Origin: Amblyomma americanum
Lineage: Eukaryota > Arthropoda > Arachnida > Ixodida > Ixodidae
Direction: 5' to 3'
Assembly: GCF_052857255.1 (NCBI RefSeq)
Contig: NC_135497.1
Coordinates: forward strand, 551,738,113 to 551,802,112
DNA: 64,000 nt
Part shown: one piece after another, positions 1-10,949 of the stretch
Position numbering within the stretch: position 1 is the first letter of the stretch
Layout: the number at the start of each line of letters is the position of its first letter
Notes under the pieces: generated by a model
Told to the model about the DNA's origin: nothing
What the model saw: the letters and a program-made list of their open reading frames with translations, nothing else
Database searches by the model: none
Program-made: the position numbers and the translations under genes

Positions 1-1544
1 CAGCATGTAAATACCAAGAATTAGCATGTAAACACCCGAGGGATCATGGAAACGCTTCTTATTTTTAAGAGGCAAATCACGCTTGAAATTCTGACAAAAA
101 AAAATATGTCACTGGTGGCAAAATATGTATGCAGAATAATGGCGGACGACGTACTACTCAGCTCATTTTTTATTGAAATATTATTTACTGCATTCGCTAA
201 TGTTACAAAAAAAGTGCTTATTCGCGAAATGAAGAATGCTAAAATCACCTGAAGCAAAGAAATCACTGCTAGGTTCACACCACTCAAAAAAGAGTTGGGA
301 GTTCGCTTTGTATAACGTCGTGAACATATAACGTGTCAAAAGGGTTAAGCATGTGACTTTTAATTACTAGACAGGGACGAGAGAGGCACCTTCACAACAC
401 CTAAGCTCCACCTTTAAAGTTACGACGCTATAGCATTAATGGGACCCGGCAGCGGCTACTTTTGCCCGCGCATACACGGACACTGTTTCTATATTATGCG
501 GAAGACCACGAGACGTGCATATAGAGGCCCAATTAAACCAAGCAGTACACTGCAAAAAAAAGTCACACCTTTAATGGTCGCATAATTCCATGCACACCAT
601 ACATAGCCTGACAAATTAGGAGTTTCTATTACACATGCTCCCATCCTGCACCCATGGATTTTAGAAGTTTGCATGAGCGGGTGCATGTGGCCCTAATACT
701 CCTGGCAGTGCCGTCGAGGTGCAATGGTGTTCCTTTCAAAAAATTTAAAGCTGGCTTCACCTCAGTGCTGAATGTCCGGCTAAATGAGGAAGAAAAAATG
801 AAAAAAAAAAAACAAAATATAGCCATAGCTCTTGTGCTTTACGGAACAAAATATGTTAGTGCAGTTCTTGACACAACATCACATGCACATGTGAAGCAGT
901 AACATGCATATTCGGCATTTTATCCATGTTTTACTAATGCATCGACGCGACTGCAACCTTCCACATAGCAATAAAATTTAACTAATTATGAAAGCAGTAC
1001 AAACGCGCTGATGGCGCGAATAGTATGCGCTCGTTAGGATTTCAATTTGAGGCATGGTTTAAATATTTGGCAGTCGAGAACATACATGCAGCGAAAATAA
1101 AAATTTGGTTCACTTGGTTGTTTTGATAATAACGTGCTCCTGTGCTGAATCCATATCCAGGCAAAGCGGTTACGACTGCATCGCAGTGAATAGAAAAATC
1201 ATTACATTGACGTCTTGCGACAATTTGTTTTAATCGGAGTACTATCTGCGCCAAATCATTCAGCTGTACGCACCAAATCACGCACAAGAAACAGGACGAA
1301 ACTTAGCTATTTCTTGAAACAACTACTGTGTCAACTGAAATAAAGGGAGCTGTGGAGACCTGGAGTTAATTAGGTCCCCAGAAGAACTTGAGAAACTCTA
1401 AGTGCAAAGTGGGCAAAACATAAATTTTATTTTGCCTCGACGTACGTAGCTCCCAAGACTGAACGAGCAGCAGGAGGTGCATTTGCAACCCATAAAAAAT
1501 AAATATTGCGGTATGCGGCGTTTCATGTCCGAAAGCTAAACCTG
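1..1544. other. No gene recognised
   Basis: All open frames are short (88 codons or fewer), overlap on both strands and carry no motif I recognise. Composition is AT-rich with short A and T runs. I see no repeat structure that I can define. Confidence 0.6.
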
Positions 1545-1640
1545 GGCTATCGGAGACGCTGTAATGGAAAGCTCCATACTATTTTCGGAAATCCCGGGCC
1601 CTTTAACGTGCAATTGCATTGCACAACGCACGGGCGTTTG
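1545..1640 (-). repeat. Ruka-like SINE body fragment
   Basis: Read on the minus strand, this stretch matches the internal body of the tRNA-derived SINEs at 48.2 and 57.1 kb. It has the 'CGCACGGGCG' region (the equivalent of the 'CACGGGCG' block of such SINEs), then a 'CGTTAAAG'-type block, then 'GTAATGG' in place of the usual 'GTAGTGGA'. The tRNA-like 5' head and the 3' end are missing, so it is a decayed fragment. The assignment rests on the order of conserved blocks and on memory of tick and arthropod SINEs. Confidence 0.5.
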
Positions 1641-3699
1641 AGGCACTTAGTGCTTTCAGCTCCCGCTCTGGGCAAACTCGCGAACATCGTCTATGCACCG
1701 CAGCGCACCGGGCAGAGAACATGATCTATAACTGCAAGAACCTGAAGCGAACATTTCCTTCCGCCCACTGCTTTCGGAACCGGCTCGCTGCGAGTGGAAG
1801 CACGCCGTGCGGGCCGTTAGGACGCCAAGAGGAGCCGAAGGTCTACTGGAGCGCAGAAAAGTCTGTCAAGAGCTTCGATGGTTTCTATCCGACCCTGAAG
1901 TCCGCATTCCGCCCTCTCTTCGGTATGTGTTGCTCTCAATCACCGCTGCGTTTTGTTGATTCATTTAATTTTATGAAGAGCAATGCTGCAGACCTAGTGG
2001 CATTATGCCTATCCAACATATAACACGGCCCCCTCCAGCCCCTCTCCCGCCTCTGTGAACCACCTCACCACGAATGCCCTTCCACCGTCTCTGCACGGGT
2101 CCTTAGAAGAATGCTCGGGTTACAAGCGCAGCGCCTAAGGCGAGCGGTCTCTCCGCTCGAAAGCCGCTGCGCCAGGACGACGTGCGTGCAGACGGCAGGC
2201 TGAGAAGGCGCGTGCGCCTCGGCCTGCGGTAAACAGCAAACAGGCATGACGCATCCAAGAAACAGTACCTAACAACGCCATTGAGTCCATGCCACCGATC
2301 CATGTTACGCTTGTTCGCACGAACGCTGCCGTAAGATCGCACTACACCTGTCCCGTGTCAACAACACTGCCGCCGAAGTAGTGAAGGAACGCCTCCCGAA
2401 GGCGACGTCGCAACTTCTTCGGGAGCATTCAGGGATATTTGTTTGGGAGAGAGCCGAACTAGAATGTGCTATGCTTTGCCTGCCATACATTTCATGCTCC
2501 CACCTCTTTCGACGACGACATAGGCTACAATATCTTGTTATATTTTTTGCCACCATCGAATTGCAGATGCTGGAGTGAAAGTAAAAAAAAAAATCTGAAA
2601 GGCGGCCAATTCATGGTAACATTTCATTCGGAAGAAATAAAGCATGTTTAATCGCTTCTCATTTTCCATAACTGGCTACTGCTAGAAATCGCTGTGTACG
2701 CTGCTTCGATGCTGCAAATGCATTCCAGCTCCCGTACACACTACAAGTGAAAACTGAAAGCGAAACTGAATTTCTGCCGCTAGGCGGCCACCGGTACCGT
2801 CGGTCCTTAGTTTACTTTTTTTTCCAGTCTGCTCGTCATGGCGTCGTGGTGTGTGTACTGCAGCGGTTCACAAGAACGCGTTTTCGACCGCGTTTTTCGA
2901 AGTACCGTAATGAACTGAAGTGTTTTTAGTGCGCATATATAACTGGGAAAATGCGTAGGTTCGTTCACTGCTGTCCAATTGCCGTACTACTCAGGGTCAC
3001 CACTGCGGTTCACTCTACAACTGCCATACCATCAACGTTATGAATGTGCAGCGTAAGCTGCGTTATGTTTGCGTACAAGATATTCCTGGTAGTTAGTGTC
3101 ACAATCCAAGCCTTCCCCAAGCAGGTTTATATAGATGCACAGGAATGAATTTTTTATTGTTTCCTCTGAAAAATTAGGAGGTAAAAGTAACTAACAATTG
3201 AATCTTGTTTTTTCAGCCCCAAAGCAGCAATAAAGCAGGCATGGTGCAGTCGTTCCTTAGATGGCAGTAATGAATTCATTGCCGAAGCATCTTGCACTTT
3301 GCGGCTGTCTTTGTTCTGACAATAAATATTTTCCCCATTTGTACAGTATTGTGATTTGCGAGTGAATAAATGTTTTTTCTTGGCACACAGCCTGTCTACT
3401 GCAATGAAGGGCTCTAGTAATACAGGAATATTACATTATGTAAGCATTACCATGGTAAATTTAAAAAACACTTAAGCAATAAACGTGGGAACCAAATATG
3501 AACCCATTGCATGCATTTTTCCTAAAGGCTGTAGGGGTGTAAGAAGCGCTAAAACGCCAATGGCTCGGTGGTAATAGCGTGATAGTCGCCCCAACATGTA
3601 CATTTAGGTCACTTTTTTCATTTTCGGGCTGGTTCTTTAGCGAAACACCCCGCGTGCAAGGTGTACGAAAATACCAAGACTTCCTTCTGGGCCGGGTGC
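1641..3699. other. No gene recognised; GC-richer patch near 2.0-2.3 kb
   Basis: A CpG-richer stretch at about 2030-2340 stands out from AT-rich surroundings, but no frame in it shows a family motif. A short ATG frame at 2839 begins MASWCVYCSG, stops after 26 codons and is not followed by a convincing splice donor. Nothing else is supportable. Confidence 0.5.
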
Positions 3700-5026
3700 A
3701 AGGGTGCAAGTTATAGACGCCTGAACACTCCTTTTAAAGGTGTATTATTTTTTACAGTGTGTAGTAATGTGCCTATCTGTTAAACACTGTTGAAGGGTAT
3801 CGTCCGGTATCCTTATGCTACGGGGACTGCAAGATATTTGCGAGGTTCTCCTCGTCTGCAGCTTGCGGCACTAGGTCTCTCAAGGCAGCACCTAGTTAAT
3901 GGGATTAAAGGCCGCAGTATCTAAAACCATATCCATATCATACGTTCGGTATTGAAGACAATGTCAGATGAGGTTAAGCATTTGGCTGTTATTCAAATTG
4001 ATCTAGCAGAAGCTTTAGGGAAGGTGCGTCGGGATTTTTTGTTTGCAGTATTGGTGAGTGCAAACGCTCCTGATGTCTTGGTTAAAGGCAAAAATCTGTG
4101 TTTCACCACTACATTTTTCATTAATCAAAAGCTTACCAAATCTTTTCCAATTAAACCAGCACTTCGAAAGTGTTGACTGCTATTCTCTTTGCTATTCGTT
4201 TTATATCTGATGCTTTAGTATCCCGAAAAGCAGAAATTCGTGGCTTATCGCTGTTGCAATGTGAAATCAAAATTTTGGCTTATGCTGATGAATTTGCCCT
4301 TTTCTGTTCTGATAAAAAGAGTGTGCTCAAGGTTTTCCTTGTAACTGAGCAGTTTTGTTAGAGTGCGCATTCGGCTGTTAGCAATGATAACTCAAAAGGA
4401 ATTTTGCTTGTACACTGGGGTAAAAAACACAAACTTTTTGGAGGCATCAGGTGGGACTCCAAACACTAAGAGGACTTCTGGGTTTCCTTGTATCAGCACA
4501 TAATTAGTGGGCGCCAATGATATTATCAAAACTTTTTCGTTAGGCCACAAATCCAGGCTTGGTTGGGCACGGAGCTGTCTGAGTTCGCAAAAACACAAAT
4601 ATGCAATATACTCTTTGTTTTGAAGGTCATCTGCGCAATAGATGCGTTGCATTCTGCAGGAAAAGAACACAAGGAATGAGTAAGATTTTTGCGGCATTTG
4701 TGTGGCGCTCTCAACGAGACCCTGTACATCGCGATATGTTTTTTCCTCCCTGTGAAAAATGATAGAGCTTCTCTTCAGCACTTGCTTCTCCATCGCTTTT
4801 TTTCACACCTTTTGTTTTTTTTCAAGTGTAAAACCTTCCCTTTATCGTAGTTGCGCTTAACAGATGATTGCGTGCCCATTCGCCTATTCTATTTGCCCCC
4901 ACAGTTCATAGCCGTGAGGGACCTTTGTGGGGTTGTCTTAAGGAAGTAGCTGATACATTCCATTTCCCCACTCTACGTTTTTCCTAACACAGAACACGCT
5001 GAAGTAGAGCGGCAAAACTTGTAAAT
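3700..5026 (+). pseudogene. Decayed non-LTR retrotransposon reverse transcriptase (L1/Tx1- or CR1-like)
   Basis: This is the remnant of the reverse transcriptase (RT) of a LINE-type element. In one main frame, with several stops and shifts, I can follow an N-terminal RT stretch (NGIKGRSI near 3900), motif A as VIQIDLAEALGKV near 3990, a motif B region lost to a frame break, and motif C as LAYADEFALF near 4280. The usual YADD is YADE here, so a catalytic aspartate is replaced. The connection and thumb continue to about 4860 (ICNILFVLK, LLLHRFFSHLLFFF). A C-terminal run, VRDLCGVVLRK then a stop, leads to the TAA near 5023. The clade is uncertain: the long post-RT tail with the ICNxxFVxK pattern recalls tick L1/Tx1-like LINEs. 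The copy is dead. Confidence 0.7.
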
Positions 5027-5261
5027 GAGGTCACTGCACTAAAAAACACGAACAACCAAAGAAGTGAAACGGACAAGCGTTTTTTTTTAGTGCAGTAGCT
5101 ACATTTACAACATGAAAATGACAAAAAAAGTACTTCAGCTAAGCTTACATGCTTAGCGCATTAATCAGAGAAAGCTGGTTGGAATTAGTGGCGATTCTAA
5201 AATTTTATGCACGCTGTGGGCCATCCTGACTGACCGATAGCAAAATGGCTTTGCTTTTCTG
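5027..5261. other. Flank of the dead LINE; small inverted repeat
   Basis: 'CTGCACTAAAAAA' near 5036 is matched in inverse orientation by 'TTTTTTTAGTGCAG' near 5084. This may be a small hairpin or chance within A/T-rich flank. No coding signal is present. Confidence 0.35.
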
Positions 5262-5412
5262 TTTTGAGCACATTCAGCTAATTGGCCTCGCCGCTCTTTT
5301 CGAGCATGTTTAGCTACTTGGCTTTGGCCTGTTTGCTTCGAACACGCTTAGGCACTTGGCTGAGTCTCTGTGCTTCGAACTCGTTTGGCCACTGGGCTTC
5401 GCCGCTTTAAGA
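5262..5412. repeat. Degenerate tandem repeat, period about 37 bp, four units
   Basis: Four consecutive units start with TT(T/C)GA(A/G)C(A/T)C-like text and contain a central (A/T)GC(T/C)A(A/C)TTGGC-like block. Units begin near 5262, 5299, 5336 and 5374. Units differ substantially, so the array is old. It lies just downstream of the dead LINE and could be part of an element's regulatory region, but I cannot tie it to one. Confidence 0.5.
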
Positions 5413-6187
5413 GCCAGCACCATCGCTAGCGATGCGGTCTCGTACGTTCAGCTCTGGTATAAAGTTGTCCCGCACATTCCTGTCGGAATGGAGAATATAC
5501 AGCTTCCGCCGACATGGTGAACTTACGAGCATGTCTGTCGAGGACTCCTTTTCTATGCACCTTGTCAACGCAGCGTTGCACTCAGTAGCTGCGTCTTTTG
5601 GGGAAGGGTAATGGCACAGTGACTATCTCATATCTCGGCGGACACCTTAACCGCAACCACGGCTGGCGCGTCTAGGGGTACAGGCAGGAAAAGAAAGAGG
5701 CAGAACCAAGCTCAGGGGCGAGGAGGAAAGTGTTAGTGAGAGAAAAAAGAGAGAAGGAGATGTCGCGGTTTGCCGAGACTCCGGCGGGGCCCTTCAGTGC
5801 GGTACCTCTTTCTCCCTTCATTAGTTCACTTCCTACTTTATCCTGTTCCCCATAGCGCGTTTCTGCTTTTTTTGAAAGCTTCATGAATGAACCTTTGTGA
5901 TGTTCTTAGCACTCCGGTCGCAAAAGTTGTTCTCCATGTATCCGCTTTCGCAATGTCTTTATCATAAGTGATATTAAACAGATGCATAGTTGGCAAGCTA
6001 ACTTTCTTCGGATGTATCATGAATGGACACTCAGAATAAACGACAAATAACATTTTTTGAAACCCCTTTGAGCAACAGCTCGCGCATGTAGCGGTGCCTA
6101 GAGGAAAGCCCCAAGGCATTGGAAGCCCGCCGCTCTTGGAAGGCGCCTGCAAATGGTGGTGTTTGCTAGTTCGGCAGCATGGTACCA
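5413..6187. other. No gene recognised
   Basis: Open frames of up to 116 codons exist on the minus strand (5838-6188), but they show no domain, signal peptide or splice context that I can support. A purine-rich patch lies at 5680-5760. Confidence 0.5.
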
Positions 6188-6262
6188 TTGGGCTCAGCCC
6201 GGCTCAGTGGCTGAGAGGTTAAAGCGCTCGGCTACTGAGCTGAGCGGAAGCTACTAACGTTC
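6188..6262 (+). repeat. tRNA-like SINE head (variant)
   Basis: The text resembles the 5' tRNA-derived head of a SINE: an A-box-like TGGCTGAGAGG followed by 'GCGCTCGGCTACTGAG', which is also the anticodon-arm text of Ruka-type SINEs. No clear B box follows, and the downstream body does not match the SINEs at 48.2 or 57.1 kb. It could be a truncated or composite SINE. It is not a functional tRNA gene because the T-arm is absent. Confidence 0.45.
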
Positions 6263-6544
6263 CATGTGGTATTTCTGGTGCTCAAGGGACCGTTTACCCC
6301 GTCTCTGTTTAGAGAGTAGCGTGCTTTTTTACAGGGGTTATATGCTGCACAAGAACGACCTCTTTTACTCGATTCAAAAACGCCTTTACTTGATGCATGT
6401 GTTTGTCTCCCAGGAAATTGATTTGTGGGCATAGCGCAGAAGGACGCCTGTGTGACTATGTAGGAACGGCTCGCGGGATGCGGGCTCGTTAAGTATAGAA
6501 GTCTGTCAGTGTTACCATTTCATGCAATAAAGAAAAAAATGGTA

Positions 6545-6605
6545 CCTGCGTGGCCCACGGGGTAGCGTGTCCGATTCACCACCTAAGGGTTAGCGGTTCG
6601 GTTTT
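6545..6605 (+). repeat. Possible second tRNA-like SINE head
   Basis: 'GTGGCCCACGGGGTAGCGTG' looks like an A-box region and 'GCGGTTCGGTTTT' like a decayed B box at roughly the right spacing for a tRNA-derived head. It is short and weak; chance similarity is possible. Confidence 0.3.
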
Positions 6606-6714
6606 TAACTAATTAATCCGTTTTTTTCTTTTCAGCACAATTCAAAAACTCTATACACTTACATCTCCAAATGACGTTTGAGTCTTTTTGCGACCTTCTG
6701 TGATGATGACGATG

Positions 6715-6955
6715 AATTTTTATGACGCATGGGCAGCATTGGCCAAAGAGCGCAATGTCACAAGATAGTTTTCATTTCACAAGGTGGCGTCAAAGACCAT
6801 TTCCAAAGCATTTCACCCTGAGAAGCCGAGCACCAAGCAGGGGAAACCTTGTGCCCATTGTATCACCGGTGGGTACCCGGTGGCACTGCGGATCGAACGC
6901 CGCACCTCCCGCATACGAGGCGGATGCTCAACCACTTGGCCACCGCTGCGGTCCT
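6715..6955 (-). repeat. tRNA-derived SINE (family S2), near full length
   Basis: On the minus strand the element begins near 6953 with a tRNA-like head. The A box is TGGCCAAGTGG, the anticodon arm reads GCCTCGTATGCGGGAGG, and the B box is GCGTTCGATCC. The body follows (GTGCCACCGGGTACCCACCGG, then GAAATGCTTTGGAAATGG), and the 3' end near 6715 reaches a (TCATCATCA)-type tail. The same head and body recur at 28.1 kb, 54.3 kb and, as body only, 30.0 kb. SINEs of this kind are transcribed by RNA polymerase III from the internal boxes and mobilised by LINE machinery. The (ATC)n-type end resembles the RTE 3' end at 10.7 kb, so an RTE partner is a reasonable inference. Confidence 0.8.
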
Positions 6956-7362
6956 GTTGCGACCTTCAACCACCGTTTTGTAATATTTTATTCACTTCTG
7001 AAACACGTTGCTTCCCGTGTGACCAATTCCCCTTTTTTCGGCCAATGCCGATTTTTTTCGCTCACAACTACAACTCGTCTCGAATTTCTCCACAACGGGC
7101 CTTTTAAAGCTCCCGCTTTAAAATGTTACGCGGTCCAAGAGAATAAGAAAAAGATACGTACGGAGACACAAGAACAGAACGAAGAAAATAAAGAGGAAAA
7201 AGCGGCAGCTTAACTGCCAGAAATGAAGTCTGGCACTAGAAATATCAGCAAAAAGCATATCGCGCACTTTACCACTTGTCGGCATGGTATAGTTTAGATG
7301 GAACCTGTGTGGCTTAAATAAAGTCGCAGAGTCACTGTACGGTAATGACAGTCCAGAATAAC

Positions 7363-7543
7363 AGACGTGTTTAGCACACCAGAGAAGTACTAGCGGAGAC
7401 GCATACCATTTTACCGGACGTCGGCTGCGCATGCGCAGTGGCCCCGGCTGGCCCCACCCATTGGGCACTGAGAGCGCGCAGGAGTCGCCTGGTAAACCGG
7501 TATACGTCTCTGCTAATACATCTCTGGTGTGCTAAACACGTCT
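7363..7543. mobile_element. Foldback/MITE-like element with ~56-bp inverted termini
   Basis: The arms 7363-7418 and 7488-7543 are inverted repeats. Both begin AGACGTGTTTAGCACACCAG and stay roughly 85% identical. Between them is a GC-rich spacer of about 70 bp. Total length is about 180 bp. There is no coding capacity, so it would be a non-autonomous DNA element. The outer edge is uncertain, because a weaker match (CCRG) continues a few bases outwards, so I cannot give a target-site duplication. Confidence 0.75.
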
Positions 7544-9190
7544 AATGCCGGAAGGTCTTTCTGAAGTACGGAAGCGCCTACGTATGCACTGAAAGTGAGG
7601 GCTCTGGCACGGATGCGTTTGAAGCTGTACTGAATATGTAGTAACTGTGAAATAGGTGAAGGCGCTCCGACCGTTAATGGCGGTGGCCTGGCGCTGTAGC
7701 GGTACCTTTGAAATTAAGCTAAATTGAGTAATAGGGCGTCGAATTTCAAATGACTTGAGAGAAATGTCAAATTTGAATTGCGTCACGGTCGACTGGCGGC
7801 TGCAGTCAAGTGTATTAATGCGAGCGTCGCTTTCGTGAACAGGTTCAGGGGCCTTTTTCAGCAGTTGTGATGCACGAGGCATTTAAAACTGTTCGCCGGT
7901 GTTTCTCGTCCGCAGTTTCCGAACTACAGTTTTTCGAGAAGTGTTCATTTTTCTTAACACTTACAAGAAAAGAAAAAAAGCGCGCTAGGAATACTTTGTT
8001 GGTCACTCCGTAAAGTTAGTTTCATATCGTCTTTATGAGGCAATTTCCAATTCGCTATTCGCACTTGGATTACTTCGATGGGCTATTTAGGAGAAGATGG
8101 CAACAGAGAAATGGTGCAGAGCTCCACTTCGTTTGTCCTTACTCGCTGCTTCTCAGTGCGAGCGCTTTCGAACGCTGTTCGCGCTATAGCGCCAGGGTGC
8201 CTCGATGCTGCTTCCTTCGGTAGGGCAGAGACACCCACTGTGCGATTGAAAGGCGCCATTTTGAATCACAAGGGTTGCGCCGGCCTCAACAATAGACAGA
8301 AAGGTTCTAAACATTATTCTCAAGCAAGACTTCAACGTGCGGAAGCACTAATTAACGCACTCAGATGATGAGTTCCCGATAAACAATTTTGTGTGGCTAA
8401 ACGAGCCTGCACTCAAAAATGGCGGAAGAGCCACCACTCCTACCGAAGGAAACTGTATCGAGGCACTGTGGCGCTCTTTCTGTCTCCTTCTCTCCTCTCT
8501 GCCTGATTACCCCATTCTTCCGCGTCTTTCCGCGCTCGGGTTGTTGCGGTGCGCCTGATTACGAAACCTGCAGCGGGTGCATTCGATTCCAAAAGCTCGA
8601 CAGTTGGCGCTGCTCCAGCCTCGATTAATTCAAGAGAATTTGCAGGTTTTTGTACTTTTTCTAATTCCCAAAGTAATCTCCCACGATATTTTGGCAATAT
8701 TTGGCAATCATTTGGGGGACACGGGACCACCCTTGAATTATGTGGGCGAGAGTAAAACTAGACCTCACTAAAAAAAAATACAGAAAGTTTGTTCATCCTT
8801 ACCGCTGTACATAATTTTACAACAATGATTAAGCATTCTGCCTTCATTACTGGTAGCAAAAGGATGGCAGTACTTAGTTCTTCTTACTTCTAGGTCTATT
8901 GCTACGTAATGCAAAAAGAACAAACAATGCATATATATTGTTCAGACAATATAATGGTGCGTAACAAAGTAAGTTTTAAACCCTTTTTATTTAGACTAGT
9001 CCCCCCGCCCTCCGCGCACAAAATTGAAAGGGCAACCACATGTACGCAAGACATTTTTTTGCCAGTATTATTCTGGAAAACGACATTTGAGAGCACAATT
9101 AAAGCAAGCAATCTTTCTTGACAAAACGGTGAGGGTCTAGATCAAATTCCGGTGCATTTGGCATGACATCAATGCCACTGGAGGCGTATA
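7544..9190. other. No gene recognised
   Basis: Several frames of 60-116 codons occur, but all are mutual shadows without motifs. The stretch 8010-8760 is GC-richer than its surroundings. No splice-flanked open frame convinced me. Confidence 0.5.
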
Positions 9191-9582
9191 CAGGGTGTAT
9201 CACTTAAGGTTTTACAAAATTTTTAAAAATAGACTTTTTGAGTTAGAAGGGCGCTTTTTTCGGCATAGCTTTGTCAGCGGTGTAGCACATGGTAATACAG
9301 GTAGAACGTCCTAACTAGCAGGCTAGCTAATATTGAATAGCTAAATTTTTAACTGTAACTGTTAGGCTTCCAAATTGTTGAGAGGCGTGAAGCCCACCGT
9401 AACAGAGATATATATGTCATATTTCAGAATTTCCAAAACGCAGTTACTCTCAGCGCTGTAGCCCAAAAATATTTTGGCTGCATCACGCAGAAATACATGC
9501 GCCTTTGAGAAGCTTCATCACAAAGCTATGCTGAAAAAAGCCTATGTTTAAAAACTGTGTAAAACCTTAGATGAAAACCCTG
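9191..9582. mobile_element. 392-bp MITE with long inverted termini and TA target site
   Basis: The left terminus CAGGGTGTATCACTTAAGG and the right terminus (read inverted) CAGGGTTTTCATCTAAGG continue into a shared GTTTTACA block. After a gap of about 20 bp they share a subterminal TTTTTTC(G/A)GCATAGCTTTG block, so the inverted region spans about 80 bp at each end. TA flanks both ends (9189-9190 and 9583-9584), as expected for a TA target-site duplication of a Tc1/mariner-type mechanism. There is no open frame, so it is a non-autonomous element. Confidence 0.8.
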
Positions 9583-10684
9583 TACATACAGCGGGACCGA
9601 ATCGAATGGCGGGTATTTGTACGGGGTGTGTACGATAGCACCTACTCCAGCCTCGGGTGTACAAGCGCCTAGGTAAGCCAATTTTCACAAAGTATTCAGT
9701 GAGTTCCAGAAACGCCGTCGCAGATATCTTAGTAGCTTGGATGTTTTTGTTCTATGGGCACAATATGTGTGGGCCACAGAAGGTTGGGCATGAGGTGAAT
9801 GCCGGAGTATTTCCAACATCAAGCTCGAGGCAATATCCTATATTAGAAGTTAAAATTTGTATAAATGACAAAAAATAACCTCACAGTTCGTTTTTATTCA
9901 GACGCCATTTGTCATTTATTACACAAATTGGAAATAAGTTCGAAGTCATTTACTTGAGCAAGCTCAGCGTCGGTGGAATTAATGGAGTAGTAAATTGTGC
10001 AGTTGTTCAGGACGGCTGATGTGTCAGTGGAAAGCCGTTTATATGGATTAGAAATAACAGGCAAAAACGCTCTGAAGGGCACCGCATGTTGCATCACAAA
10101 CGATGTGAGCTTTTAGAGCGTTAGCTCTTCTTAGCTATTTCCTCAGTTGGCTGCCGTCGGCGCCGTCCACAGGACACATTGCAAGGAAAAAAACGAAGTT
10201 CAAATGCCAGACACGTTTTTTCGTCTTCCCTGATCGTCCGCGCACGAGTCTCGTGCTTGAGATGTCCGCACCCGTTGGTGCTTTCTGCCCAATCTGCCCA
10301 AGCTGCTCTGTGTGCCCTCTTCGCCATAAATAAAATCCCCCTTCATATAGAATGTTTTATAGCGATAAGCTCTACTCCTCCCATGCTGAGCCTGAAGGTC
10401 ATCTGGCTCTTGCATTTGACCTCTAACGGGAGGCGCGCCACATGTGCAAAATCGCAGGGTGGCAGGAGCCTCGATCTTCTTCATCGACGACATAGCTGCG
10501 CGCTTGGCAGTCACGTCCGCCAGTGCACCGACCGCCGCTCAGGACGTTCGCTCTTGCTCTTGTGGCACGTAATGCCTCAGGTGATTTGCTCTCGCTCAAG
10601 TCTTGAAAAAATAAAGATGAACAGAACCTACACCGCGTCTACCCATGCTTAACATAGCTCTTGCTCTGTATATCCTGGCTCAGA
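9583..10684. other. No gene recognised
   Basis: The plus-strand frame at 10179-10652 (157 codons) is the longest here, but it has no recognisable domain and is opposed by a long minus frame. An AATAAA lies near 10329 and another near 10609. I assign nothing. Confidence 0.45.
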
Positions 10685-10949
10685 GGAGTCATTATCATCA
10701 TCAGAAGCCTGACTGCACCCACTGCAGGGCAAAGGCCTCTCCCATGTCTCTAATTAACCCGGTCCTTTATCACCTGCGCCCACCCTATGCCTGCAAACTT
10801 CTTAATATCATCCGCCCACCTAAAACCTCCTTCCGCCCCCTGCTACGCTTGCCTTCTCTTGAAATCCGCTCCGTTCCCCTTAAGGACCAGCGGCTATTTT
10901 GCTTTCGCATTACATGCCCTGCTCAAGCCAATTCTTCCTCTTCATTTCG

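Noticed and set aside
6715..6955. tRNA gene
   Set aside because: A and B boxes are present, but there is no closed acceptor stem, and the same head recurs with a common non-tRNA body at 28.1 and 54.4 kb, so it is a SINE.
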